A stretch of DNA of 64,000 nt from Anopheles merus (taxonomy: Eukaryota; Arthropoda; Insecta; Diptera; Culicidae), in NCBI RefSeq assembly GCF_017562075.2, contig NC_054085.1:39768539-39832538 (forward strand), given 5' to 3'. The position numbers and the translations under genes were made by a program. Each line of letters opens with the position of its first letter. Within the stretch, counting starts at the first letter, position 1. Below the pieces are notes generated by a model. It saw only the letters and a list, made by a program, of their open reading frames with translations, was not told where the DNA came from and made no database searches. Shown piece by piece: positions 1 to 13,130 of the stretch.

Positions 1-3000
1 TGATCCGACGTCGCATGAACGTCGACACGGTATGTGAAACCCTACAAGTAGGGTAAAGCCCTATGCCCGGAAAGGAAACCAGCAGCAGCAACCCTCTCGT
101 TGCGAAACGACACATCTATGAATAACTCATTCGCAAGTAAATTCATCACGAAAATAATACTCTCATCATACACTTGTGTTATTTCACATTCTCTAATATT
201 GTTCATTGCACGACACGAAATGGCTTGTCAAAATGAATGTGAAATATTTTTTACCAGCCAGTAAGTGAGATAAAACCAAATTCATTCCTCTCATACTAGA
301 AGATAATGAAATATGGTGTAATTATGTCGAGCGTTGTAATATGTTATATTTTCATGTTAATGTAATGATTTAAAAAATCCCACACATTGATCCATGCATT
401 TTACATTATAACGCCCCGAAACTTCTTTTAATGCCTGCTTAATTATTTAAATAAATTTAAAACTCTTGTTAATTCAAAAATATTCCCATAGTTGGATTCC
501 GAACCACATAACATTATGGCTTTTTGGTCACTTCACGGCAATGTGTACGTCGCTGAAAAGTACATACGTTTCCCCTCAACAGATTCTAATTTAGAAGATT
601 AAAATTATTCATTCATTGTCCCATTACACTACTTACAATTCTTTCCTCATCTTGCTTTAAATAAGTGGTATGTTTCCATCTCTATTTATTATCAATACCT
701 ATGGTATAGCTTCTTGCGCGTATTACTCTTCACTAAAACCGATTCTGATGATGACGATGCAAAGGGCAAGTCGCGAAGGCAGCAAAAGACGCGATTTAAT
801 TTCCCCTAGTTGCTGTGTAGCCAGAGCTTCGGTTGAATTCATCTGTCCCTCGCAATCCACGGGACGCAATTTACGTCCGTTTCAAGCCCAGGCCGACCAT
901 ACTGCAACCCGATTATTAGCAAATGCTCTAATGATGACACTACCAATGGCTGCAAACGGTAGCACTAGAACTGAATGAAACCATTTCATATCCGATTCGG
1001 AGGCATGGCACATACACACACATATTTTTACTTTTACCCCTGGTTTAATGCTGGTTCTGAGGGATTATGTGTCTGATACAAAATAGAAAACCAAAAAAAC
1101 ATCCAACCGAACTGGAGCACGGCAAACCAGAGGGATTGGCAACCAAATTAGGAGAGCAAAATGGCGCACGACCATCATGTAGCACCCACGTAAGAGCGAA
1201 GGCGAAGAACGACCTGAACTATTCTCTAACGGTAATCATTGAAAGGTTGTATTCAAAATGAATGATGGAAAGAGGACTCCGGCTTGGTTCCACGGAAGTT
1301 TTTAATTAGCCTTGTTCCGGTCTCATCTATTGTTGGGTTATAATCGAGTAGAGGTGAGTTCGAACAGGCAGTTCGACACCCTCGTTATCTGTAAAAAATT
1401 ATCTACTGCAACTTTGACGAAATATTCGCTCTCCAACAAATTAACGTAGTTCTGGCTGAAGCGTTCGCTTACCAAATTGGCAGGTGATAACGATTAACGT
1501 TATCTCAAGCAAAAAGCGCGAATTGAATTTTATTGTGCATTGTTTAACTGCGTGTCGGCAGATAATGGATATGTTTATGGGGGGAAAATATTTTTACAAA
1601 ATAGACAAAACACGTTTATATTACTCTTGGATGCAAATGAGATTGGATTGAAACCTGCTATCAATATGTAAAAATGATACTTTTGATGTTAAGAAAACAA
1701 TTAGAATACTCTCAATGCAAAGCAATGTAATAAAATTAAACCATTACAAAAACGATAAATTGTTTTAAAACCTCCTGCTACTACTTCCGATTGCAATCTA
1801 GGCTTTAAAATGCCATAAACAATTTGAAATTTGACATTGACATGTTCTATTACTCGCATTTTGGCTTTTTACTATCAGCTATATTGTTACACATTTTTAT
1901 TTGTCTCTTACGTGCTAAAAATACCTATTATGTATATCTATATATAGTATGTATATAATTATATTCAAGCAGGATCCTTTCTAGCCTGATTGGGAATCAT
2001 CTTTGTGTGCATGTAAAAAAGATTCTAGCCTGCAACCATTACCCATTAGAAGATATTGACTTATGGATTGACTATAGCTTATTTGTGCTGGTTGCCAACA
2101 AACACTTTCGTATGATGATTAAATCAAATGACCGAAAATTCATTCTGGATGAGAAACATCTTATGAAATATTTCATAAAAGACAAACTCTCTGAAAGGCT
2201 TGTGCATCAAACATTAGAGACACAATTAGAGAAGTGTATATAGCCTTTCTATTGCGCCATCGATGGCTTCCCTGTACTGGTATATTAATTCGACTACGTC
2301 GGTGGTATAACCGAAAAACATTATCATCTTGAATCTAAACTGCATTTACATATTGTTCAAATTCTAAAATGCACATTCTTTTACATTTGATACAGTTCCA
2401 GTTTTAATGCGGCACCGTATTAAGTACCATTTATAAACTATTTTTGTAATAATTTCTTAAAACAGAAATTAATAGTACACACTGTACATGATCCACATCT
2501 TTTGTTAAAAGTGCATTCTGAGTTGTTAATTGCACATAAATTACTTGCAACATGTGCATTCTCTAGAATATCGCTTCATTACTGCTTAAATTATCTTTGG
2601 CCAATGGTCTTTTCTACCTAGCATAATCGTACGACAAAGTAAAAGAAATCCGGTGAGTTTAACGTAAGAGTCGATCGATATACACACAGATGGCGTACGT
2701 TAATATGGTTTAGGTAAGTGAAACATTTGTCGATCTCCGCGTAAATTCATACAAAGACATCTTACTATCGTTGGGTTAGGCTGCCTTGCTTCGCTCTACT
2801 TCACACGATCATTTATCTTATGCTTATATTTCCTACACATATACAAAGTGTCGTTTGAAGTCTTATTGAGTAAAGCTTCGCAGTCATGCGTTGCTCTTGC
2901 CGGTGCTACTTCTATTAGGGATAGGCAGCCGGTACTCCCGGTTCTCTAAAGAGGCATCATCGTGACGGCCTGTGGGCATGGAAGGTGGGGGTGTGTTAGA

Positions 3001-3009
3001 GGTGTTTTA
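1..3009. other. Non-coding flank downstream of pangolin
   Basis: AT-rich sequence with no recognisable gene or repeat end. It lies 3' of the minus-strand pangolin gene, so the part nearest 3009 probably includes its 3' UTR. The short open frames here have no recognisable domains; the only one worth listing separately is at 2007-2243. Confidence 0.5.
2007..2243 (+). CDS. Small open frame, unknown (78 aa)
   Basis: An uninterrupted frame from ATG to TAG encodes a hydrophilic peptide rich in Lys, Asp, Glu and His (begins MHVKKILACNHYPLEDIDLW). It has no low-complexity bias, unlike most chance frames in this AT-rich region. I recognise no family, no signal peptide and no membrane segment. It may be a decayed exon, part of a transposon or chance. 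It lies in the presumed 3' flank of pangolin on the opposite strand. Confidence 0.15.
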   Translation: MHVKKILACNHYPLEDIDLWIDYSLFVLVANKHFRMMIKSNDRKFILDEKHLMKYFIKDKLSERLVHQTLETQLEKCI

Positions 3010-5514
3010 TTACACCACTGTGCCATAGCTTCCCATGTACTCGTCCGACATACGCGATCCATCGTAGTTGTCAGATTCCTCGTTACGTATACAGATTTTC
3101 TTACGCCTGCAATAAAGTGGATCGTTTGACGGTATTTTGATTTCATTTTCTGTTTTAGTTATTTCACATATGGCTATGCTAATATAATGGTAGATAATAA
3201 GAAGTGATGTATTATGGAAAACGGCACGCGTGTTGCTGATAAAAAACACTATAATTAAACTAGTTTTATCTTCAGTGTATTTAAATATTTTTGTAAGAAA
3301 AAAAAGCCACAATTGTTTAATTCATTAATTTCCTAGGCACATTTTGATATCTAATAAACCAACGCTGAGTTATCCAACAAAAAAGGATGATGTTACATAA
3401 TAACATTTACTCACACAATATCTTCAATATTATACGACTAATGTATTGGCGATTACAGCAACAGCAAAACAATAATAATAATGATCTCGGCATCATTCAT
3501 TTATGCTGCCGTTCTGAAAAACTAAAACAAATAAAAAACTATATGTCTGCCTAATCGATTGCAGACGCAATTCCAACAAAATATTATGAACAGTGCCAGT
3601 AGAAGCTACAATAATGATATTGAAAGCATGGTATGGTGTAAAAGCAAAAAAACTGCAATTAATGATTGTTTTTAACGCTGAATTTCATCATCACTTTGGA
3701 AACTGTCTAAAATGTGTTTTTTTTTCATATTGTGTACCATACGTTGTTTATGTTATGTCTTGGACGAAATAAACGGTAAACCATTTGGTCGTACATGCCA
3801 GAAAACATGAAATAATGTAGAAACCATATGTCTAGCCTTCAAGACGATTTACTAAATATAAACGATGTTTTTGAAATTGGCTGGAATGATGGGTATTTCC
3901 TACATCCATCTCACTCTCTATGTGTCTATCTCTATTCTCTAAATATTTTTTAAATTATTTTTAGTTCGAATCAAAACTACAATGTATATAGATTATAAAA
4001 TTTCTTATATCAGGAAGGAAAAAAGAAACTACCGTTTAGACTTACCTGCTGGGTGGTTCGCTGCCCAGTTGGTCCTTCTTTTTCGCTTTCCGTTTCTTTT
4101 TCGAGCCATATCCATAGTTGTCTCGAGCCGTCCATCCCGGATACATTTCCATGTGTAGTTGACGTTCCTGTCGCGCCTTGTCGTAGTACACGCTCTGTTC
4201 ATCTCGTGACAAGGAATGCCATTTTCGACCAAGGATCTGGTTTATTGCAGCAGATTCCTTTAACGTACATTCAGCTACAACTTTCGCACGCATTTCTTTC
4301 ATGTACAACATGAATGCATTCAGAGGCTTCTTGATATGTGGCCGGTTTGGTTGTTGCTGGTTCTGCGGCTGCACCTGTTGCTGATGACCTCGCTCGGATG
4401 AACACTTTTTCTTCGAACCTCCACTGGATGTTCCGCTCCCGCTACTTCCACCACTGCTAGCTCCGTTGCCGATTGCGCTACCGACACTACCTCCACCACC
4501 GCCACCACTGCCGGTACTCCCAACACTCTGGGCACGACCGAAGCGATTCGTTAACTCCTGCGGTAGATCAACAACTGCGGACTTGCTTCCCGGACTATGC
4601 ACGTGCTGCCGAACACTGTAGTTGTGTCCAATCCCTAAATCTTGTCCTATACCGTTTCCACCCGCTCCTACCAGACCCGTTTCCTGTTTCACCTGTTGCA
4701 GACTCTGATTAAGCACGTTATGTGAGTGCACCGAGTTAAGCAGCGACTGCGAGGATTGATAGCGCGAGTATAGATCGCTAGCCAACGTGGTGTAGATCTG
4801 TAGCGAAGAAGGATATGAGTTGCGGAAACTAGGTGCAGTAGAGTACATGGAAGGCGAATGCCATGATGGCGGTACTGGCAACATGTTGGAGGATAGAATC
4901 GATGGATATGGATACTGGCTGGTGGAAAACGAGTACAATGACTGCCTTGCAGAAAGGCCGATAGCTTTTGAATCTAGTTGATACGGCAGGATACCGCAAT
5001 GAGCGGGAGGTGGGTTAGAAAGTGGATCATCGTTGCAAAAAAATTGCGTTAAACCCAATGCACCCTTGCCCATTGAACCGGCCGCCTGCAGTGCGCTGGC
5101 TGTTCCGCTCGAATACTGATACGGGGGAAGGTAACCCATTCCGCTGAAGCCCGGCGAATGGTCCGGTGAATTTAGTTTTCCGGCGCTGCTAGTACCGGCA
5201 CTCCCAGCACCCGTACCGCTACCAGTTGGGGTGGGCTCGGAACGGCTAACAGGTGCATATGAAGAAGGGCTGAGGTCCTGCCGAGCCGACGAATTCTTCA
5301 CCAAGTTCTCAGCACTTTCGGTAAGATCGATCAGATTAAATTTTTCCTCGAGTAAATTTTCCGACGAAGCCTTTTCATCCTCACGATCACCTTCGTCCTT
5401 GAATACTTTCACCTCGTCTGTGCTACCGAGGTCATCCCCAGCATTTGCTGCTGCAGCTGCCGCCGCCACCGTCGTAGTCGTGCCGGAATGCGAGCTTTCG
5501 TTTGTGTTGGGCAT
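3010..5514 (-). CDS. pan: Pangolin / TCF-LEF transcription factor
   Basis: Nuclear HMG-box factor that recruits beta-catenin/Armadillo to Wnt target genes. The large exon is 5514-4046 and the terminal exon 3106-3010, joined by an intron with GTAAGT donor and TTGCAG acceptor; phases match and give about 521 aa. I chose the ATG at 5514 (MPNTNESSHS) because the beta-catenin-binding segment follows at residues 27-60 (DDLGSTDEVKVFKDEGD). Residues 100-390 are Ser/Gly/Pro-rich. The HMG box is at 391-465 (RPHIKKPLNAFMLYMKEMRA), followed by a basic tail KKKRKAKKK. The last exon reads RRKKICIR, the second half of the C-clamp that insect and vertebrate E-tail TCFs carry. The Cys-rich first half (CRARFGL type) is not in the large exon and I could not find it in the intron. 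Having the N-terminus and HMG box in a single exon is notable. Family certain; exact 3' splicing less so. Confidence 0.93.
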
Positions 5515-8500
5515 TCTGTGCACATCAAACCGAGCGTTTTCTTTGCGTCGCTTACGGTTCGGTATGGTTCTCGAAATGGCCGTTGTTTTACACCACCTCC
5601 ACCGCGGAAACCGTCCTGGTGGCCACTGTACATAAATATTGCACAATGCCTCACTCTGCCCTGATCAACGTGCTCCACACCGTTAAATCAAAGAATACTA
5701 GTCAACACTGTTGTAATCCATCGGTTATGCTTTTACTGGCGTACATCTCCAAGTTTTTAGAGTAACCCAATTGAGACCAAGAAAATATTTGTCGCAATTT
5801 AGCTGATAATCATTAGAACGCTCTTAGCAAACCAATTATGCTACCCACTTTTACACTTTTATTGAAAGGAAATGTAGAACATATTGATATAATGTGAACT
5901 ACAGTTTCCCCTAGCACTAATGCACACGAACGGAACTTACGTGGCACACTTCTATTTGTTTTACGGGCACTTATTACAAAATGAGAAAACTTGAGAAACA
6001 CAGATGCAATACAAACATTTACTTTTCACTTCATAACTTCCTGGTCGATTTTTCACCATTTAACTTTCTTGCTAATTGTAAGGTAGAATTATGACCTTTT
6101 TATTCACTTTCCACTGCACTCCACAGCTCAAACGTTGCAGCTTACTTTAGCTTTACAATTTGTTTAGCGACCTTCACTTTTTAGCAGCCTGCGCACACAT
6201 CTATGACTAGATAGGGAACTATCATTATTGCACTTTTTCAGCCTATAGTGGAATACGGAAAATAAGTCACACTTTTCTGTTAATTTCATACGCTTCTTAA
6301 ACCTCTTACCGAAACCTGGTGCTCATTGTAATCTTCTTTTAGTATTTTGCTCTACTTCATAATCTTTACTGCGCACCGCCGATGCAATCACTTTTTCCAC
6401 CATATTCTAACAACAAAAGCTTATCGCTCGAATGGTTGCATTCTCGCATGTTTCTTTTCTCTTGTGGCAAATACAAACACCTTCACACACATGTATACAC
6501 ACATACACAAACTACGTTCACATACGCACGCTCGAAATCGAGTAATGGATTGCCAGCAGCTTCGATTAATGGTGCATTTCCAACATGCTGCTGATGGAGA
6601 CGCCTTGCATGGCGTTCTTTGTTCAATTATCTAGTAACCGTTGCAATAATTTGACTCCTATACAAATGTGTTAGAAAATTTGATATAAGGTAAACGATAT
6701 TAAAATTGATTTGATCGAAAATCTGCTGTTTGACTCATTTTGGACACATAAAAATATGTACTGGGTTTGTAAGACATTTTCAATAGATTAATATGTTGAT
6801 ATATGATGCTGTTATGTGTCACTCAAAAAATGCTATACACAGTGGATTGCAATCTCAATCGATGAGCTGCATACTCTATTCTTGTTACATCAAAGTCATA
6901 CACAGATGGTGTAGATAGCATGTTGACTCGTGGTGCCCGCGCACATAAGCATAAATTTATGAATGTTCCAACACACGTACGCAACATGCGAGTGAGCAAG
7001 GCAGTTCTATAAATAAACGCCAACCCGTCTTCACGCAGGTCTCTCCTCCTTTGCAACTCGGAATCCTCACACAGACACTTCCATACGCAGCAAACCCGCT
7101 TTGGTGCTGTAGAAGTAGCAAAAATTGCAATAAACGCAACAACTCCAGACTGGCTACGAATATGATTTCACTTGCTGCTCAGGTTACTCTAATCTCAGTG
7201 ATAACAAAATGGTTCAAACAGATATTCCTTTGGTAGCTGGTCTGGTATCGCCTGGTATTATATTATCGACTTGCTTTTGTACACATAGTAACAGCACAAT
7301 ACTTTCTTTCTTTTGTCTACGAACCACGAACTCACATACAGAGATTATTCCATTTTATGCCTTACCAACAAAGTGAACCATTACAACTATTTCACTTCCT
7401 CTAGACATTCACCAACTATGCACTCTTCCTCAATACGAACGTATTTGAGACAATTTGCAATTAGTGCTACTCTTCTAATATCGACATATTAGACGTTGTT
7501 GTTGCAGCTATTGATGTTGGCCTATAGTCCTGTGATCCTTTCAACACTCGTGTGCTCTGCTCTCACCAATTCCGAGTGTTGTTGCTTCAACAGAGAAAAA
7601 ACTTGTTATCGTTAATCCGGGGTTTTTCATTCTAGGAAATTCACGAATAATTGAACACCACGGATTATCCAACAACTTATCGTTAAAATTTGTTTAGCAT
7701 GATAAGTTCAATACTAGAAGCATGTCGAATAAATGTTCCTTGTGTTAGTTAAAAAAGATGGTAATTTCCTCAAATTACAGTTAAAAAAATTAACATTTTG
7801 CCTATCTCGTTTGCAGCACAATAAAATGCAATACACTAGTCTGATAAAAAAAATACTCGCGAATGCAGTAGGGTACGTATGTCTCGCTTTAAATGTAAGA
7901 ATGTTGTTTGCAAACTTTTAATTACATTTTTACGCAATAATAGCATCTACATAAATTTGACACATAGATTGTGGAACGAGGGAGAAACTTTTTTTTTCGA
8001 AAAACGCATAATGACTAAAATTGTGTCATTACTTTCAAAAATTTGGTCTCATACTTTAACAAATATAAGTTCATTTTTGTTCTTATTCTTTATTTCAATG
8101 GTGACCTAATAGCATCCCGTAATGAGGTTTTTTCGCACTTTCAGTTTTATTTCCCTTTCATTCTGACACATGCCCATTTCCTATTATTCTTAGTTCAACG
8201 TTTGCAGGTAACCTCATTCGGGCTGAACCAACTATTCTATAAAATCGCCTATAAAGTAACTTTAGACAAACCCCAAGGTTTGTTAGGGTAGACAGTGTCA
8301 ACTCGCACGACTTAACAGCATGCTCGTAATGGGCTCAAACCTCATATGGCCCGTCGCCCCCGTAGCAAAAACTGTGACTATCCGGCTGCGTGGTACTAAT
8401 AAGTCTCGAAAGCCTTTATAGGTCGGTATGACCGCGTAGATCGTCACGCTAAATAGAAACAAAAGCTAGGTTAACAGAACATGCTTCCTTGTATCAATCT

Positions 8501-9622
8501 AATAATATAGCTTTAAGTTCGTTATGCTCTAATTAGCAGAACTATTGCCAGTATAATCAATAAAAAAAAAACTAAGAAAACAAGTATTCCAATACTTTTC
8601 ATATGATTTAGTATGTGGCTTGTTATTAAGATATTATTTTCCTTGCTATTTACGTCCACAGTTTGTAATTCATAAGATAGGTTACCGAAGAATCTTGCTA
8701 CACATGTTCGACCTCTTATTGATAAGAAGAAGTCATTTGGTTGGTTACAAATTTGGTGGTAAAGAAATGTGATTTCATCGGTTAATATTTAAATCGTATC
8801 ACACTTGCCTTTTGCAAGCCGTTCCTAGAACGCACATCGCTATCAGTTCGTACATTTCGTTAATCTCAGGTTTCTTAACTACAATAGCCATCAGACAAAA
8901 AACTCACATGATTAGAAGCGGTAGAAGCGGTTTGGTGCATAATACAAGTCCACAAATTTAAAACTTTGATCAAACAACATTAACGGGGATGATACTTAGC
9001 ATTGAACATATGTTGGAGAGATACATTATTGTCAGAAAATTTTCTTTCTCTATCGTATCATCGTATAGCAAGACATTCATTAATTTGTTACGTTCAGCTA
9101 ATTGTTTTATTTATTCCAAAGTTGGTTCTAACTTAGTTTTCACAAGATTTATAAATAGTATATACATCAAACAGTGGTAAAGTAAACACAAAAACATAAA
9201 CTCGTTTAATCAAAACTTATCCACGGTGATCCTTTGATCGAGATGTTTCATCAACATCGCAAATTAACATTTATATTGTATGCAAAATGAAACATGTACT
9301 GAATATATTGAACGTCGATGGTTTTTACGATACTTCTAGTGAAATAGCGAGTGAGTTATAAACCGAACATTTGTTTTCGTTTGCATACATTTACTAGTAA
9401 TAAGACGAGGAAAACAATCGTGTACGAAAAAACAAACTGAACAAAAATCTGACACCGTTCATGTATAAACCTATTCCATACAATGCTCTCTCGGGTGGGG
9501 TATTTATATTATGTGCGCTTGCTTTTAAAAAAATGGCTCACTCATGAAGGTTTTCCTTATGAACGCAATTTGTTCGAATAGTAGAGACATACGCATAGAA
9601 AATTAAATAACGTAAGCCCAAA
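5515..9622. other. Upstream region of pangolin and intergenic DNA
   Basis: About 4 kb without a supported gene. It should hold the pangolin 5' UTR and promoter, but I cannot place a start site. A CA-rich simple stretch lies near 6478-6520. A degraded SINE is at 8289-8450. The open frames here have composition typical of chance frames. Confidence 0.5.
8289..8450 (+). mobile_element. Degraded tRNA-derived SINE
   Basis: Diverged relative of the intact SINEs at 41431, 52523 and 60622. It keeps the order of landmarks: GTCAACTCGCACGACTTAAC, then a decayed B box (GGGCTCAAACC where intact copies have GGTTCAATCCC), then the GACTATCC segment. No clear tail or target-site duplication remains, so it is an old insertion. 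Confidence 0.55.
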
Positions 9623-10819
9623 TTATGACTTAATTTGAGATGTAAGTTCATACGCAACGCCCCCCCAAGCAAGCTTATACACACGAGTTCGCCATCTTAT
9701 AGCTGGATTCCACAAAGCATTAAAGAATAGGTAGGGTCCGCTGATCTCGCGAAAAGCCCATCCGACGAAAAAGGTAAACTTATTAAATGGTAACGCCCCA
9801 TTCTGGATGATCGACAGCAATACCCAGTCAGACAGAAACCACACTAGTGTATGAATGAGGAAAAACACCAATGGATTCCATCGGAAGAGTACTTTCGCGG
9901 CGCCGCAAGCAAACATACCGACGATGATGCACTCTGACATAGGCTCGAGGAGGATGGTCGTTGGCACCATGGCGACTCTCAGCTTTGCCCATCGTGTAAG
10001 GCGCGCCTGAAAGCTGCTAATATCACAAATGCCAGAGTTCTGCCATGCAGGCTGGCTGCTGATCGTCAACTTCCAATTATGATCGTGGAATGCCTTGGCT
10101 AGAAAAAAATCTTCGGCCAGATAGCAGCCAAACGCCTGGACACCTCCCAGTTGATCTAGCACGTCCTTGCGCATTAAACAGGACATTCCCGTATGACAGT
10201 TAATGCCGAGGAGATCTGCACACAAGTAGATCCGCGACTGCACTGTGCCGAAGTATATTTTCTCAAACGCTGCTGCAAACCCCTCTCGGTCGCATACGAA
10301 CGGCATCTGATGCACTAATCCAACCTTTTCCGTCATATGGTTCACCATGTCGGTCAATGTGTCACTCTTCATCCGAATACCTGCATCGGAAATCATTATT
10401 AGCTCATATTGAGCCTGCATATAGCCCGGATAGAGATTATTTATCTTTGGGTTTACTCCCACGTTCGAGCCACCGACAAGAAGCTTAGCTTCGATGCTGG
10501 GATATTTATCACACAATCGTTTGACAACTTCAACCGCTGGGTCATCCGGGGATTCGATGCAAAAAAGCAGCTCGTAGACCGGATAGTCCATGAGGAAAAA
10601 GGTTTCCAAATTGTTCTGTAAATTTGGATCGACTCCCATTAGCGGCTTCAGAATCGACACCGAGGGATACGGAGTTTCTCGCGGCTGTTGGGATGCTTTC
10701 TTATGTAGTTTTATCTTCCCATACGTGATGGCAGTCAGATGAATGATCCATTTTCCGCACCAAAATATCAGGATACCGATAGCCAAGCAGTGTATGATGG
10801 TTATCATCGTTGGGGACAT
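9623..10819 (-). CDS. GlcT: Ceramide glucosyltransferase
   Basis: Transfers glucose from UDP-glucose to ceramide on the cytosolic face of the Golgi, the first step of glycosphingolipid synthesis (family GT21). One exon encodes 398 aa, the usual family length. An N-terminal membrane anchor (residues 5-28) is followed by the catalytic domain, with SVSILKPLMGVDPNLQNN near 52-70, the first acidic site at ESPDD, the second at SDAGIRM, the third at LAEDFF, and the QARLTRW motif (the QxxRW signature). C-terminal hydrophobic segments follow. The ATG at 10819 is kept because the anchor starts right after it. The gene stands alone between long non-coding flanks. All catalytic residues are intact. Confidence 0.96.
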   Translation of the reverse strand: MSPTMITIIHCLAIGILIFWCGKWIIHLTAITYGKIKLHKKASQQPRETPYPSVSILKPLMGVDPNLQNNLETFFLMDYPVYELLFCIESPDDPAVEVVKRLCDKYPSIEAKLLVGGSNVGVNPKINNLYPGYMQAQYELIMISDAGIRMKSDTLTDMVNHMTEKVGLVHQMPFVCDREGFAAAFEKIYFGTVQSRIYLCADLLGINCHTGMSCLMRKDVLDQLGGVQAFGCYLAEDFFLAKAFHDHNWKLTISSQPAWQNSGICDISSFQARLTRWAKLRVAMVPTTILLEPMSECIIVGMFACGAAKVLFRWNPLVFFLIHTLVWFLSDWVLLSIIQNGALPFNKFTFFVGWAFREISGPYLFFNALWNPAIRWRTRVYKLAWGGVAYELTSQIKS

Positions 10820-12670
10820 TGTTTCATGATTGGACTGTTATACGTTCTTCTTTGCACTAATGTGTCCTTATTACACAAACACACACGCACGGCTCCGCTT
10901 AGATGCACAAGCAGTAGCACAGATACTGTATAATTGTTTTAAAAAAATATGTCAAACTGTTCGCTGTTCTAGATTGTATCAAATTCTCGCATAACAGGTC
11001 GGTTGCATTCACAGTTTTTCGGGACACTTCGTTCGGAACTTATCACGTAACAGAAGGTAACCACCTTTAATCTTTACTTATTCTCAGCTTTGGAACAGAT
11101 AACAGTTTGTTGCTAGTATGATTAACTTGACTCCACTCGCTTGATTACTGAACTAGCGGTTGCTGGTTGAACACTGGACAAACCGTGGGCCTTTCAAACG
11201 ACACAGGCTTTCTGATAACAGATGATGACTCATGCCTTGAAAGTGATAATGCCAGTACAGGCAATGAATGAGTTGCTCCAAAATAATGCATCCCGCGACG
11301 AGACTCACACTTTTGTTGTAGTTTGTTCGACTGAGATCAATCGGGGCTACCAACAATGTTTCTGCGCAAGCCAAAATGTACAACAAATCGCCACTAGCGT
11401 GTTGTCTATGTCCGTTCGTCAATTTTGGGTTATCATTACGCAAGATTTAGTTGTCAGATGTTGTTGGTCAAACTTGAAGTTAATTAAGAACTGATGGCAA
11501 AAAGAGAACGATTGCTCTCCGTTCCCGGAACAGGTCGATGATGGAATGTCAATTCATCTGGCCCCACTCAAACGCGGGTATACTTTTCTTGGAAGTACGA
11601 CAAAGATCTGTTAAATAAGGAAAAGAAAAGATTAATCATTAAATGCATGTACGCGTGATTTGACTATGCAGCAACTGTAGAAGTCCAGCATTAAACTGTC
11701 ACTTAAAAGCGATAGGATTGAGTCACATAAATAAACACCTAGAATGTTGGGTTCCCAGTGATTTACTTTTACCCTCACATGATCACAAGTCTCATTTAAA
11801 CTATACACATAATACCATTGCGGATGCGACATTGAAATGAATATCTAGCAGCTTTATACGGACGTCACACGAGGCGTAAACTCAAAAAGTTTACGCTTGA
11901 TTTGTATGGGAGAGCGTAAACTTCCTGTCAAAAGATTTCAGGGTTGTATGGCTGAAATCCAGTTTACGCCAAAGTTTACGCTTCGTGTGACGTCCGTATT
12001 AGATGTTTGAAAACATACATGCACTGTATTAGCTATCACATACTCACACAAAATCACAGAAAGCAACAAATTTATTAGGAATATTTTTTGCAACCAATGT
12101 TGCTTCTTTCTAAATTGACAAAACAATGCACTTCAATTGTCAGCTTAAGTAATACGATTTAGGCACAAATAACAACTTACCTGAAGAAGTGCTGCTGAAC
12201 GTGTTAATTATTGTTTTACAGCAAACATTTATTTTGTACCCAAGGATCCCAAGAGATACCAAGAAAGAGAGATTTGCAACAGAGCTGGATGTTAGCACAC
12301 ACACACAGAGCTGAGAAGAATAGGCAAACACAAAACTGCACATTGGCAAGATTGTAGAAGCAACTTTATATGTTTGGAAAATGTTTTTTACAAGACGTTC
12401 ATAGCGATTTCGAGGTTTTTGGAAGGAATTGCTTGAAACTATAAAAACGCAGCCCTCTTCTCGCTGTCATGAGAAAAGCTTTGACAAATCACACGCACAG
12501 AGTCAAATCAAGGATATGGTTTGGAAAGATCATGTGACAGTTCACAAAATAAATGTTCGACGCAAGGTGTATTAATGAGATTAGGTGATGGAAAAGCGTC
12601 CTTGTGGCGGGGGGAAGGGAGGTCACAATATTTGGGAGACCTTGGGTTATTTTAAAACCGTTAACAATTA
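10820..12670. other. 5' flank of ceramide glucosyltransferase and intergenic DNA
   Basis: No supported gene. The 5' UTR and promoter of the neighbouring minus-strand gene should lie in the first few hundred bases. A palindromic MITE is at 11856-11999. The rest is unassigned AT-rich DNA. Confidence 0.5.
11856..11999. mobile_element. Palindromic MITE with ATACGGACGTCACACG ends
   Basis: A 144-bp element whose ends are inverted copies: ATACGGACGTCACACGAGGC on the left and the complement of the same motif (GTGTGACGTCCGTAT) on the right. The internal GCGTAAAC / GTTTACGC motif recurs at least five times in both orientations, so single strands could fold into a long hairpin. It has no coding capacity. 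The flanks are TA-rich but the exact duplication is ambiguous (TA or TTA). Confidence 0.75.
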
Positions 12671-13054
12671 CAGGTGTCCCCCGAGATACGACTGTATTTG
12701 GGACCGAAAAAATGTCCCAAGGCAAGGCGTAAGTCGAAAAAGTCGTATGTCGAATATCTCTGAATATAAAGTTTATAACCGAAATTGAAGAGTTGGAATT
12801 TATGATATCGTGTATTTTATTTAAAATAATGTTCGATAATGTAATAATTATATTTAAAAAAACCGTACACAATATAGATATTCAAGATCAGGTAGTTTTG
12901 GAATCTTTGGAAATGTGTGTATAACGTTTATCAGCCAGATATTCAAAAAAATACATCAATTTCTTGTCAATGACAACTTTTAACTGTCAAAATCAAAATC
13001 GTCGTATCTGCGAATCGTCGTAACTCGAGGGGGTCGTAACTCGGGGGACGCCTG
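12671..13054. mobile_element. TA-flanked MITE, family M relative (M0)
   Basis: 384 bp. It starts CAGGTGTCCCCCGAGATACG and its right end in reverse reads CAGGCGTCCCCCGAGTTACG. A TA dinucleotide sits directly outside both ends, as expected for Tc1/mariner/pogo-type target duplication. It is an intact short non-coding element related to M1-M3, Q and S in this window by end motif. Confidence 0.8.
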
Positions 13055-13130
13055 TAGTCAAACGCCGCACATGAAAAATAGGAAATAAAACAGAACAGAT
13101 TTTTTCTAAAATAAAACAGAAACAATCTGA

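Noticed and set aside
5231..5635. 134-codon plus-strand frame opposite pangolin
   Set aside because: It is the antisense shadow of the Ser- and Ala-rich pangolin exon.
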